NCBI GenBank assembly: GCA_023512835.1
Contig: CM042089.1
Coordinates: 50,119,004 to 50,183,003, forward strand
Length of the DNA: 64,000 bases
Direction of reading: 5' to 3'
From: Taxillus chinensis
Lineage: Eukaryota > Streptophyta > Magnoliopsida > Santalales > Loranthaceae
Shown here: piece by piece, positions 32,686-43,938 of the stretch
Layout of the letters: each line of letters starts with the position of its first letter
Position numbering within the stretch: position 1 is the stretch's first letter
Made by a program: the position numbers and the translations under genes
The notes under the pieces: model-generated
Databases searched by the model: none
What the model saw: the letters and a program-made list of their open reading frames with translations, nothing else
What the model was told of the DNA's origin: nothing

Positions 32686-34090
32686 ATGCCGAGGGAATAC
32701 AATCAAATTCCTGATGCGCTGGCCACTCTAGCCTCCCTCCTTCGACTAGACACAAAGTTGGAAGTCCAGTCTTTCGATATCCGTATACAAGATGCTCCTG
32801 CACATTGCATGGCCATTGAAGGAAATATTGAACAAAAGCCCTGGTTTGATGATATCAGACAGTATTTGCTCAAGCAAGAATACCCAGAAGAGGCCTCTGA
32901 GTCTGATAAACGAAATATCCGAAGGTCGGCATCCAACTACTACCTTGATGGTCCCGTCCTATATAAACGAAACCATGACATGGTGTTACTGCGGTGCTTG
33001 GAAAAAGAAGAGTCGAAACAGATAATGAAAGAAGTGCACGAAGGAGAATGCGGTTCACACGCAAATGGACATGCATTAACAAGGCAAATCATGTGAATGG
33101 GCTATTATTGGGTAACCATGGAAAAAGATTGCATTGAATATGTGCGCAAATGCCTCAAGTGTCAAATTTACGGCAATAAAATCCAAGTACCGCCATCCAG
33201 ACTGCATGTGATGGTTTCCCCGTGGCTGTTTTCACTTTGGGGCGTCGACGTTATCGAACCAATCTCGCCAAAAGCTTCCAATGGTCACCGCTTCATCTTA
33301 GTGGCCATCGATTACTTTACCAAATGGGTAGAAGCAGCCTCATATGCCAACGTCACACAAGCTGTGGTCCTTCACTTTATGCGGAATAACATCATATGCC
33401 GCTATGGACTTCCTGAGCAGATCATAATAGACAATGCCGCCAATCTAAACAATCGGATGATGGGTAAATTGTGTGAAACATAAAAAATTCAGCACCGCAA
33501 CTCGACTCCCTATTGTCCAAAGATGAATGGAGCCGTTGAAGCGGCCAATAAGAACATTAAGAACATTATCAGAAAGATGACTGAGACATACAAAGATTGG
33601 CATGAGAAACTACCATATGCTTTGCATGGTTACCGCACCTCGGTACGAACATCAACTGGGGGCAACTCCGTTTTCTTTGGTCTACGGCATGGAGGCAGTT
33701 CTACCTGTCGAAGTGGAGATACCTTCCCTCCAAGTACTCAAAGATACTCATCTAAAAGAAGCCGAATGGGCCCAAAGTCGTTATGAGCAGTTGAACTTAA
33801 TCGAAGGCAAACGCCTGGCAGCTGTTTGCAGAGGACAATTATATCAACAGAGAATGATGAACAACTAAAATAAAAAGGTGAAGCCTAGAAGCTTTCAAGC
33901 GGGTGACCTCATCCTCAAGAAGATTTTACCAATTCAACATGACCATAGAGGCAAGTGGATTCCCAATTATGAAGGCCCATATGTGGTGAAAAAAGCATTC
34001 TCAGGAGGTGTCGTAATCCTTGCCAGAATGGATGGGGATAAGCTCCCTAACCCGGTGAATAGCGATGCAGTGAAAAAGTTCTATGCTTAA
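32686..34090 (+). pseudogene. G3 integrase
   Basis: The N-terminal zinc region (VHEGECGSH to CLKCQ, about 33035-33170) is interrupted by TGA at 33094-33096. The catalytic core shows Asp at 33247-33249 (WGVDVIEP), Asp at 33430-33432 (IIIDNAANLN) and Glu at 33538-33540 (NGAVEAANKN); all three are in one frame but separated by TAA at 33481-33483. A frame change near 33640-33660 precedes the C-terminal domain (FGLRHG, GPYVVKKAF). The terminal stop is at 34088-34090. Confidence 0.87.
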
Positions 34091-34127
34091 CTCTCATACC
34101 TCTCAACAAGATTCTCATCCTTGCAAT

Positions 34128-34262
34128 GAGCGGACTTGGTGAAAACCCAAAAGCGTACCAAGGGTAAAATACAAAGCTCCAACAAAAGACAAAGAAGAAA
34201 GCAAAGGCGGACTTGGTGAAAACCCAAAAGGGCACCAAGGGTAAAATACAAAGCCAACGACA
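34128..34262 (+). repeat. Direct duplication of about 70 bp
   Basis: Two adjacent copies, each starting GCGGACTTGGTGAAAACCC and containing ACCAAGGGTAAAATACAAAG, at 34130 and about 34206. Confidence 0.85.
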
Positions 34263-35266
34263 AATCATGAAGGGTGAAAGCAGTTAGAATCCAAGGATTA
34301 GGACCACCTAAAACAGGGTCCTTTGCAAACAGTGGAAACAGCGTCACCTAAAGACAACAGCTATAAACGGTGGAAGACCTGGTCAAACCTAAGGCACGCT
34401 CGAATCAAATTTGTATCTTATGCTTTTTCAAGACTTGTAATTCTGTTTATCAGATTATAACAATAGGACACTTTTTATGATATACATATGTTTTGTGGGA
34501 TCAAACCAGCAAAATCCCATTTTATATCCTTAATCATATTTTTTCATCTTCATTTCACATTTAAGTAGAATATCTTAAATCTCTAGTAAGCTCTTTTAGC
34601 ATTGCCTTATGAGTAGGGTCAAGCTCAAAATCCCCAAAGAAATTAAGTCCCCTAACTCAGAGTTCCCATATCTCCACAGAATATCACTATCCCCAGAGAA
34701 GTCGTCAAGTCAAGCTCCTCAATGTGACGAAGCTAAATTTAACAGACCCTTCATGCACAAAAGGGAGTTCCCCAGCAAAGATAGAACGGACTCCCCAGCT
34801 TGAGAGAAAATTGTTCCCCAACAAGTTGAATGTTAGCCAACCTCTCTAACAGCATTGAGATAAATCTCCAGCCCTTGCCAAAACATCAAATTGCATTCGA
34901 TGCATATATCGCATTGCATCACATTGCATCATATTTCACAAGTTGAGGTTTATGTATCCCCGCATACAGCACAATGCATTCCATGCCTCATTTGTATACA
35001 TTCAGCATATTCGTAATTTCAGGAATGTTATCACCTTTGAAGATCCTAAGAGCTCATCCTCAACAAGCTTCTCATCAAGCCTTCCTAGCTTTCTTTGTTC
35101 AACTATACAAATCTTCCTTTATAATTTTCCCAAGCTCGAAAAGCACCCTTTTGACGCTCGAATAAACTTCTTCCCTTTCTGGGTAACATCGTAGAGTGAT
35201 CTCATTGAGTGAACTCGTAGAGGGAGCCCATATGTCCTCTTCAACAATCATGTACTCTTGTGAGGC

Positions 35267-35840
35267 CCTAGATGCCTTTTCAATTCCTGTCAGGTCTTGG
35301 ATACCTTTTCCCTTTCTGTTAGGCCTTAGATGCCTTTTCCCTTTCTGTCAGGCCTTGGATGCCTTTTCAATTTCCTGTTAGGCTCTAGATGCCTTTTCAA
35401 TTCTTGTCAGGCCTTGGATGCCTTTTCCCTTCCTGTTAGGCCTTGGATGCCTTTTCCCTTTCTGTCAGGCCTTGGATGCCTTTTCCCTTTCTGTCAGGCC
35501 TTGGATGCCTTTTCAATTTCTTGTTAGGCCTTAGATGCCTTTTCAATTCCTGTCAGGCCTTGGATGCCTTTTCCCTTTCTGTCAGGCCTTGGATGCCTTT
35601 TCAATTTCCTGTTAGGCCCTAGATGCCTTTTCAATTTTTGTCAGGCTTTGGATGCCTCTTCCCTTTCTGTTAGGCCTTGGATGCCTTTTCCCTTTCCATC
35701 AGGCCTTGGATGCCTTTTCCCTTTTTGTCAGGCCTTGGATGCCTTTTCACATTTTGTTAGGCCTTGCTTGCCTTTTCAATTCCTGATTAGGCCTTGCTTG
35801 CCTTTTCCATTTCTGTTAGGCCTTAGATGCCTCATCACAA
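35267..35840. repeat. 29-bp tandem array in the G3 3' region, about 19-20 units
   Basis: The unit AGGCCTTGGATGCCTTTTCC plus nine pyrimidine-rich bases recurs every 29-30 bases (35467 and 35496, for example). Two unit types alternate: one continues CTTTCTGTC, the other CAATTTCCTGTT. The open frames running through it are a by-product of the repeat. Confidence 0.93.
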
Positions 35841-36003
35841 TTATTCAAACCCACCAGCCACGAAGCTGCTTTTCACTCTGGGGGACAGACCTAACCAACG
35901 CATTCTATTCTTCCTCTGTGCAAGGTAAGCCAGGTAAGTGCTCCAACCCATCCAAAATGACTCCCCTTTATCTTTGTACACTATTTGTACACAAACAGTG
36001 CAC

Positions 36004-36019
36004 AAAGAGGGGGGGCAGC
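36004..36019 (+). other. G3 polypurine tract
   Basis: AAAGAGGGGGGGCAGC directly precedes the LTR start TGTTGGACCC at 36020. It fixes the LTR edge. Confidence 0.88.
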
Positions 36020-37140
36020 TGTTGGACCCCATTTTGTCCGGGTTAGACATACTAACCCCATTTGACATATATGCCTTTTTGCCCATGCAATATACCTTGT
36101 TGAACAAGTCCTTAGAGATTCCCTGCGATTTGCACAAGATGGATGCATTGACACTAATCGGGAAGCCCAAAATTCATAACCTCTGTTGCCAGCCCCTAAA
36201 ATGCCCCAAGATCTATGCCAGGTGATAGAGGATGAAATTTGGAGACTAACGCACTTGATCGAGCTCAATTCCGATGAAAAACGAAGAACTTATGGCCAAA
36301 ATAATTTTCGTCAGAAGAAGTCACACTTGCAAAAAGATGGTCAATGCCCCTGGTCAAACTGCCCGAAAATGTGACCATGCGAGATTCTCCAAAATGACTA
36401 TTCAGGTGAATACGGAGCTTCCCAAACAGTCTCCCAAAGTTCGTCCGTTTTGGCATTTTTGGTGGGGGTAAAAAGCTAATTAAAAGTTAAAAAAAAGAAC
36501 ATCAAAGTTAAATCCGGATCATCGTGGTCAAATCCGGAACATCAAAGTCAGAGGTCAAATCCAAGCCAACATTGATCCGGACTAAGAGTTCCCACTGATG
36601 CGGAGTAAGGATCCGAGCCAACATTGATCCGGACTAAGAGTTAGCATTCGAGCCAACATTGATCCGAACTAAGAGCTCCCACTGATGCGGAGTAAGGATC
36701 CGAGCTAGCTTTGATCCGGGCTAAGAGCTCCCACTAATGCGGAGTAAGGATCCGAACCAATTTTGATCCGGATTAAGAGCTCCCACTGATGCGGAGTAAG
36801 GATCCGAGCCAACATTGATCCAGACTAATGTCTCCACTGATACGGAGTAAGCTCCAATCATCTGGAATTGCCTTCCATTGATCCAGATCCAAGCCTTTGA
36901 CCCTACCAATCATTGACTTTCGCTGATTAGTCTGTTCACGGGCATGGTCACTGTAGCTTCACGGGATTAGCTGAACAGATACTCGTCAACGGATGTCTAT
37001 CACATGCGCGCATTTAATGGCAAAAGGACAAGCAAGGTTGATGGTCCACCCAACATAAATGGCATCTAGTTAATAAAAAAGGGGGCTAGCATCCGTAAAT
37101 GCTGCAATTATGTGGCAGGAGAGAAAAACGTATCTCAATC
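36020..37140 (+). repeat. G3 3' LTR, first part
   Basis: It starts TGTTGGACCC at 36020 and runs into G5. Positions 36560-36860 carry a tandem array with CGGAGTAAGG cores. The right edge is approximate because G5 has no left LTR to mark its border. Confidence 0.78.
36560..36860. repeat. 52-bp tandem array in the G3 LTR, about 5 units
   Basis: GATCCGGACTAAGAG and TGCGGAGTAAGGATCCGAG alternate with a period of 52 bases (GATCC at 36574, 36626, 36713, 36765 and 36817, with one 35-base step). The same CGGAGTAAGG core is the theme of the copia LTR clusters at 14690-15090 and 57540-58060. Confidence 0.88.
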
Positions 37141-37149
37141 CCTTTATTA

Positions 37150-38023
37150 CATGACACATAAGGCTCTTTGGCCTCTTATGGCACAATGACACCAACACCA
37201 AGCACTGAGCACAAATAACTAGTCATCATGCATACTTAACTCCTACCATTAAATAACTAATGTTGAATGCATAGAGGAGCAAAGCAAACTATTACCCATA
37301 CCCAAAAATGTCACTCAAGGGCTAGAAAGAGGCTGCTGATCTCAGTTTGTTTTTGTATTTTCTTTTTCCCTCAACTTTAAAGGCCACTAAGGTCTATCAT
37401 AATATGTCATGCTCATTTAATATGCAAATGCCAGCTCTACTAACATGGTGATCTCATTCACAAGGTACAGACATGAATAAACCAAAGCATAATACACTTT
37501 AATTACTTAAATTAAAATTCAGCCAAAAGTGCATACTTTATTATCTATGGCTCTCCACATACAAAACACACATTCAAACATGAAAACAATTTACGCAACC
37601 ATAAGGACAAGTAAATGGTGCAAGCCACCCCCACACCACACTTAAGCAATTGCTATGTCCTCAGAGCATGGGATAAGGGAAAGGAAGACACTTACCTCTG
37701 AGTGGGTAAGCTGTAGTGATATCACGGGTATGCTTTTGAGGCATCAAATGGGTTGCAATTTACTTGAAACTTTTCCTATGTGTGGGACCCTCTTCAATGA
37801 ATAAAACGCGTCAGTTGGATGTCTCAGATTCCCTCCTTATTTCATTTAAAACCCCTGCATCAGTGGTTAGTGGTAGCAGCACAATCATAATAATTGCTAA
37901 ACATAACAAAAAATAAAAATAAAAAAAAAATGAAAAGAAATTGGGTTGCCTCCCAACAAACGCTCTATTTTAAGTCTGTAGCTAGACTGTTCTTAGTATG
38001 TTTAACGAACACATGGTAAGCCT
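37150..38023 (-). other. G5 3' untranslated region, non-coding
   Basis: It is homologous in patches to G4 46440-46990 and, near 37945-37975, to G4 50270-50310 just after G4 pol. This shows that everything between these G4 landmarks, including the Ulp1 gene, is absent from G5. Confidence 0.65.
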
Positions 38024-39718
38024 TCATCCTTGCCATATACACTTGCTGGTTTCATATTCCACGGCAATCAGATGAAAGAATTGTTGTGGCAACAACTTGG
38101 ACTCCAGGAGCACGTACAAAATGAAGAGCACCCCCACAAACTTGAGGTTCTCTTTCCTCTCATGTTGGGTAGGCAACAAAAATTCGATATACTCCACAAT
38201 TGGAATAGTCAATATGCTCATGTGTGTACCTTCCTCATCTAACACTTCCTCTTTAAAGATAGGATAAGTTAATCCCCAAGGAAACTCTGTAAAGCTTGAC
38301 GCATGCAAATCTTCTTCATACTGAACAACTTTGATTGATGGGTCTCCAGATAGCAAAATAAACTGATCATCACCCAAATTCTGGGGTTGCATATCCAGAT
38401 TCTCCACTGTTTGTGGTTCTTCTTCTTTTTCAAACAATCCAGAAATGGTCAAGCCATCCTCCTCTTCTTCAGTTGGAAGAGACCAATGTAAAGCAGGTTG
38501 TTCAGTTTGGGGCATCAAATTGCTTATATGTTCTTCAGCTTTTGGGAGAAAACAAGTAGATACATTAGATGGGCAAAATAGTTGCGATGGAAGAGCCACC
38601 TTGTCATGGTCAGACATTGTCCTTTGTACCACTTCAGGTTTTGTAATATTAGCAGCATCATTGTGGTGATCTAGAATGGGATCAGTATAAGAAGAATCAT
38701 CATCATCCACAAAGTCCCATATTTTTGATGAAGAAGCTGAGAATGAACGTCTTGAGGTAGGTACACCATCCCGATCGAATCCTATGTTGCCTTTCTTATG
38801 CAGTCTGGTCATTGGAATTAGTGCTCTTTCCTCCTCTTCTTTTTCTTCAAATCTAGGAACAACAACTTCATTGTGGTAGGGATATAGGTCTGCTATCCCT
38901 GCTCGACCTTCTTTTGTAGCTTCATTGGCGAGAGCTAGCTGTTCTGATGGAAAAGTGAAAACAAACTGGTCTTGTTTTCCATAGTAACTACTGCTACATA
39001 AAGGTTGAATGGGTTTTCGGGCATTGATGGTGTGTGTATTGTCTAATACTTGCCCAACCACCGTCTGCATTCGTGCTGCTAGGTCTGCCATCTCAGCGTC
39101 TAATTCTTCAATAGTCTTTTCGATCTTCACTTCTCTTGTCTCTGGTAATAAAACATTTGGAGAAGTAGGTTGTATAAACCCCTCAACCTTTGTATCTTGG
39201 AGTTGTTTTTCAGTTTCCTTGTTGACGTTCAAAAAGAACTCCCTCATTTCTTCATGAAGATCTTGTGACGGTGGATCATGTTGCCACTCAAAGTTCTGCT
39301 GTAAATCATTGCCTCCAAAGAGTGAGGATGAACAAATTAAATCATCATTATGCATCCTTGCCCATGTGTCCTCGTCACACTTCTCGAAAAATTCAGTCAT
39401 GTGCTGGGGTGATGCTTCTTGTGGAGAATATTCAGCCTTGAATTATTCTTGACTTGGCCAAACTCCATAGCCATCTCCATAAAAGTTATTAGCATTAATC
39501 TGGGGCTGCTGGTAAGTAGAATTAGTGGCAAGATGTCCTTGGTTGTAGTCCCAATTTTTAGATGTTGAACACTTTATATAACTTGGGTCAGAATAAGCTT
39601 CATATGGAGAATCCCAAAAGCTCCCTCGGTCTTCTTGGGTAGGACGAAACGTTGGGCAGTACGACTCCAACAAATCCTCCATTGCCTGCTTGGGATCAAC
39701 TTCATAGCTCCAATCCAT
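38024..39718 (-). pseudogene. G5 acidic ORF of unknown family in place of gag-pol (about 565 codons)
   Basis: The frame opens with ATG at 39718 (MDWSYEVDPKQAMEDLLESY), meets one in-frame TAA near 39440, and continues in the same frame to a stop at 38024. Apart from that stop it is open. The protein is rich in Glu and Asp, with a central stretch predicted to be helical (IEELDAEMADLAARMQTVV) and a conserved-looking, hydrophobic C-terminus (VLFILYVLLESKLLPQQFF). No zinc knuckle, protease, RT or integrase motif is visible. I do not recognise the family. Its position right after the primer site suggests a gag-like or cis-acting protein, which is only an inference. Confidence 0.7.
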
Positions 39719-40074
39719 TGGAATGTTTGATCTGGCAACTGTGTTTGGTTTTTAAACCTACAAAAACAAAAACAACCAAATACCACACATAAACCCGAAC
39801 CAAAACGCAGAAACATGAGCACTCACATATACATATTCACATCCTAAAGCAAAGTCCATTATCTGTGAGGATTGTAAGGCAATAACTCTCCTCGAGTATG
39901 TCGCATACATTGAGGAATTAAAACAAACACTTGATGTGTACCCCTAAAAGAAAACAAAACAAAACAGAGAAATACAAAGCCACACCACACTGGAAAAATA
40001 GAAAATTAAAATTCCAGATCACAAATGAACTTGATCACCTAATGTCACCTAACCCTAACAACGTTTGGCTTGCC

Positions 40075-40092
40075 TCCCCGGCAACGGCGCCA
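40075..40092 (-). other. G5 primer-binding site (tRNA-Asp)
   Basis: TGGCGCCGTTGCCGGGGA on the minus strand, six bases inside the LTR. It is the standard Athila-type primer site and is identical to that of G4. Confidence 0.92.
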
Positions 40093-40098
40093 AAAACT

Positions 40099-41893
40099 TG
40101 ACCCGCATAAATTATGTCTGAAGGTTTTGCAGCAAGTGCACTGGTCAAGTAATAAAATGGAGTATTAAGACTCCGGTTGTCGAACCCACAGGGAGCTAGC
40201 TAATGCTGTTAAGTAGCAAGCACTAAGCTAACAAGTTGATTTTATGTCTGGACAATTGATGTTTGTTGTGCAAATATTTTGAACAAAAAGATATTAAATC
40301 AGAATGTTGGCAAGCGGTTGGTATAGACATCTAGGGTCACAATGTTTACCACCCAATCGATTGTACTAATCTGGTTATGGCTCTTGTTCTTGATTTATGT
40401 TCTAGTTCAAGTTCATGTTGATTATCTCCTACCTATCTTACATTTGGTCCATGCTAAGATAGATTTAAGGCTTTTATCCCATTTGGTCCATGTGAATAAA
40501 AGTGATCAAGGTAGATAAACAATCTAATAGTTGCAGACTTGGTCCATCATGCAATATTAAATCTAATTCACTAGTGTTCCACCCTAGACAAGGGCTAAGA
40601 TTACCTAATCATGCATAAATCAGGCATTTGCTTTCATACAAGTGAATTAAACAAGAACTGAATTCTATTTTATTGAACAACCATAACCGAACTGAATACA
40701 ATTTATTGGGGGCTACATTGCTCCCCTAGACTAATAAAACTACTCCATAATCATGACAAAAACAATAACAATCACAGGAAAGAACATGATTACAGTACCA
40801 GGACAATAAAGGAAGACCCCAAGATGAACCAGGACTCCAGCCTCCAAAGACTCCGGCGTCTGCTGCCCAAACTCACTCCTTGCCAAGGACAATCCGATCT
40901 TTTAGCAATGGCTATAGCTCTTTTCAGAACTCAAATCAGATTCTCCCACTCAAGATGATTTACAATGCCTCCAAAGACCCCTATTTATAGGTTTTAGTGG
41001 GCCAAATTAGGGTTACAAAAGGTGTGCCCTAATTATAAATGTGGTCACAGCCAAAACGACGTCGTTTTAGTTAGTGACACTAATCGACGTTCTAGGCGAA
41101 ATAAAACTCAAACTACACCAAATTTGACCCCAGTTCTTTAGAGGAAAATGATTAAAACAACAAAATACATCATTTGGAGCGCAAAAATGCTTGCACGTGA
41201 GAATGCACGTGAGAAGACCCTTTTCACGTGCAGCTCCATTTGCTCTGAAACTTCACCCAGCACTTTATCACATCAGATAGAAGCCTTCCATGCAAAAATA
41301 TCCTTGCCCGTGAAAAAGGTCATTTTCACGGGCACCTCCAAATGGTCTGAAATTTTTATGAGAGATAGATGACATCATTTGGAGCAACTTTTGTTCTGCA
41401 CGTGAGATCATCTGAAGCCTCCTACGAGGTCAAAAAAATAAAATCCCAATATCACGTGTAAAATATTTTGTTGTCCTTTTGCTCTGAAATTTTTATGGGA
41501 GGTAAAGGGCATCATTTGAAGCAACTTTCCCTTCTGCACGTGATATTTTTAAGGCCATCTTCGTGGTCAAATAAATCAAAATGTTTGTTCCGCACTAATA
41601 GTGTGAAGAGACCTCTTGCAGCCTTGTCGCTTGTAGCCTTCAAAATGCCTCCTTTTGAGATCATAAGTTGCCACAAGCTCCCTCTTTAGGAGATAGAGTA
41701 GTCTAGCTGATGACTAGAGAAGAAATCATCCAAAAACCTGCCCAAAACAACTCAAAAACACATATACAGCACAAGTAGTGTCTTTCTTGGGGTTAGAGCA
41801 AATATATATGAAATATGGTACTAAAAAGGCTCTAAACAAGCTCTTTGATACCCTAAATAAGCTATAAAATAACGGCATAAATGCACGTTATCA
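40099..41893 (-). repeat. G5 5' LTR (1.8 kb)
   Basis: TG at 40099 and CA at 41893, with the start TGATAACGTGCATTTATGCC read on the minus strand as in G4. TATAAATAG lies at 40982-40989, the palindrome CCAAAACGACGTCGTTTTAG at 41051-41070, and CACGTG modules at about 41190-41580. Confidence 0.9.
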
Positions 41894-43353
41894 GTTCCAA
41901 AGGTATTAAAAGAGGTCCTAACACCAAAGAAGGGAGGACACGCCCAGAGTCTTCACGTCTGGATTACGCCCAAGCTCTTGCCTTTCCATATTTTCTCTCT
42001 TTTCCTGCGAGTCCCTTTTCCAAGAAAAAAAAACAACAAAAAACATTCCTTTCTCATACGGGTCTCTCACCCAAAATAAAAATCTCTCTCATAGTTTATC
42101 CCCCCTCTCTCTATCACGATTTAAATCCTTTTCATCATCAATTTCCCTCAACTCCAACATACTACTGCAGTCTCCAAGACAAATCTCAGTTGATTTCCAT
42201 AATTGGCGTCGCTAGAATTTTGCGAGTTGGTGATTTTGTGTTCCCGCAGGCGATTTTCAGTGCGAACAATATTTTAAACGGAAGTCTAGGGAGTCCTGAG
42301 CTGAAATCCATTCAAACCAAAGTCAGTGTAATTTACATTTCCTGCTTTATTTTTAGCTTTTTTGTATTTATATTTGATGTAATTTTAGTATTTTCTTAAT
42401 TTTGATTTCTTTAGCTTATCTCTATCTTTAATGTAATTTTTAGTATTTGCCGTTGTGTTTTCCTTGTATTTTCTTGATTTGCATGTTGTACGTTATAATA
42501 TATAAAATATAGTGGAAAAACAAAAAAAAGAGGGCAAGGAGAGGCATAAAATAAAAAAAAAAAGAGAAGATGGAAAAAAGGAAAAAGAAAAAAAGTGCTT
42601 TTATTTTTATTTATTTGTGGATGTCATAATCACACACACCACATTTTTTTTATTTTATGTATATACTCATTACTTTGATACGCATTTATGATTTTGGGTT
42701 TTTTTAAAAAAAACACAAAAAAAAGGTTTTCAAAAGTTAAGCACAAAACAAATAAAACCTTTTTTAACAAAAGCAAACAAACCACAAAACGTTTTTTTAA
42801 CAAAAAAATACGTTTTCAAAACAAAGCAAAAAACAAAAAAACAAATAAAAAAAAACATTTACAACAAAACAAAAACCAAACGTTGTTCTGAAAACACAAA
42901 AACTAAATAAAAAAATGTTTTCTAACCCAGAAACCAAAAACCAAAAACCATCCCCTAGGATCTTATTTTCCACTTCAAACAAAAACCCAAAACTTTTAGG
43001 ATTCCCTTTAGAAATTTAGGGTAAATCGATTTTAACCACGACTTTAATAAATAACTTAGCTGAATAAAAATTATAGACTTTTTAGGAAAGTTAACCCCGT
43101 CATGGCAGGGCAAATAGAAAACCTCCTCCTCCGAAAATAGATACCGAAAGGGCGCTGTAGGGGTGCTAATCCTTCCCTACACGTAACCAACTCCCGAACC
43201 CTTCTCTGATAACGCAGACCACACCTTTAAACTACTCAAAGTATAGGGTATCCAACTGTACCCCAAAAACAGTTGGTAGCGACTCTAAACTTTCTCACCA
43301 TTGGTTTAGTTTGAGCTTACCCCAAACGGGCCAGACGAAAACCAGTGATGACA
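41894..43353 (+). repeat. G3 3' LTR, last part
   Basis: It runs from the G5 border to the LTR end, CCAGTGATGACA at 43353. Positions 42950-43353 match the 5' LTR remnant (15697-16102). An A-rich stretch occupies 42514-42950. A leader-like CT-rich region lies near 41990-42120. Copia-2 sequence follows at once. Confidence 0.87.
42514..42950. repeat. A-rich low-complexity stretch in the G3 LTR
   Basis: Runs of A separated by AAAACAAA and CAAAAACCAAA motifs. The Lys-rich open frame through it is not a gene. Confidence 0.85.
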
Positions 43354-43400
43354 CATGACACAAGTAAAGATGATCAGCAGTAAGAACAGTAAATGAGAAG

Positions 43401-43938
43401 CTATGCAGAAAGGTCAAGCATACCTAATTTGAGGAGTAGTTCGGAAAATCTTGCATCAGGTTGGGGCTTGGTAAGTATGTCTGTGAGTTGATCATCCATA
43501 ATAACATGTTCGAGAGATATGTGCTTTTTGAGAACATGATCTCGGATGAAGTGATACCCAACTTCAAGGTGCTTTGTCTTTGGGTGTATGATAGGATTGT
43601 TGTTGATAGCAATTGCACTGGTGTTAACGCAGTATAGTGGAACAGACGTCATGTTAAAACTGTAGTCAGTAAGTTGACTTTATATCCAAAGAAGTTGTGC
43701 GCGGCAACTCCCAGCAGCTATATATTCTGCCACAGCAGTAGAGGTTGATACGGAATTCTGCTTCTTACTGAACCATGAAATCGATCTATTTCCAAGGAAC
43801 TGACAAGTACCACTAGTGCTCTCCTTGTCGATGCGACACCCGGCAAAATCAGCATTTGAGTATCTAGATAAAGAGAAGTTGGACTCCTTTGGATACCAAA
43901 GTCCCAAATTCACAGTCCCTTTAAGATATCATAATATC
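43401..43938 (-). pseudogene. Copia-2 RNase H, end of pol
   Basis: The frames 43913-43680 and 43652-43401 give the RNase H block (DFAGCRIDKESTSGTCQFLG, STAVAEYIAA, NTSAIAINN, DQLTDILTKP), separated by a stop at 43680. The catalytic acidic residues of the type seen in DADFAG are partly kept (ADFAG). The pol stop is at 43401, in the same place as in Copia-1. The piece joins 58665 once the copia solo LTR is set aside. Confidence 0.85.

Larger units (their letters stand above)
34091..36003 (+). other. G3 3' untranslated region with two kinds of repeats
   Basis: About 1.9 kb between integrase and the polypurine tract, without genes. It holds a duplicated block (about 34130-34262: ACTTGGTGAAAACCCAAAAG followed by CCAAGGGTAAAATACAAAGC, twice) and a long 29-bp array (35267-35840). 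Repeat-rich 3' regions are usual in Tat/Ogre elements. Confidence 0.8.
37140..41893 (-). mobile_element. G5: truncated non-autonomous Athila-related element
   Basis: On the minus strand: 5' LTR 40099-41893, tRNA-Asp primer site, a unique acidic ORF (39718-38024), then sequence colinear with the G4 3' region (for example the motif CCTCAGAGCATGGG at about 37660, against 46990 in G4). No gag-pol and no Ulp1 gene is present. The left LTR and polypurine tract are missing, so the element was cut at about 37140, where G3 LTR sequence appears to resume. It lies within the G3 3' LTR. The left border is uncertain by some tens of bases. Confidence 0.8.
15697..43353 (+). mobile_element. G3: Tat/Ogre-like Ty3/gypsy element, split by three insertions
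   Basis: The outline is: remnant 5' LTR (15697-16102), tRNA-Arg primer site, ORF1, gag, protease, G-patch, intron, RT, two RNase H domains, integrase, a long repeat-bearing 3' untranslated region and a 3' LTR (36020-43353). ORF1 ahead of gag, dual RNase H and a primer site for tRNA-Arg are Tat/Ogre traits. Insertions are Copia-1 in the 5' LTR, family-A copy A3 in gag, and G5 in the 3' LTR. Its right end abuts Copia-2 sequence about 45 bases past the pol stop of that element. The rest of the 5' LTR is outside the window. Confidence 0.87.

Noticed and set aside
35196..36046. Long Phe/Pro/Leu-rich frames
   Set aside because: They are a by-product of the 29-bp tandem array in the G3 3' region, which is open by periodicity.
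41881..42399. 172-codon frame across the G5/G3 border
   Set aside because: It starts inside the G5 LTR and continues into G3 LTR sequence, so it cannot be an ancestral gene.
42688..42891. Lys-rich frame in A-rich DNA
   Set aside because: Low-complexity A-rich LTR sequence; no conserved features.
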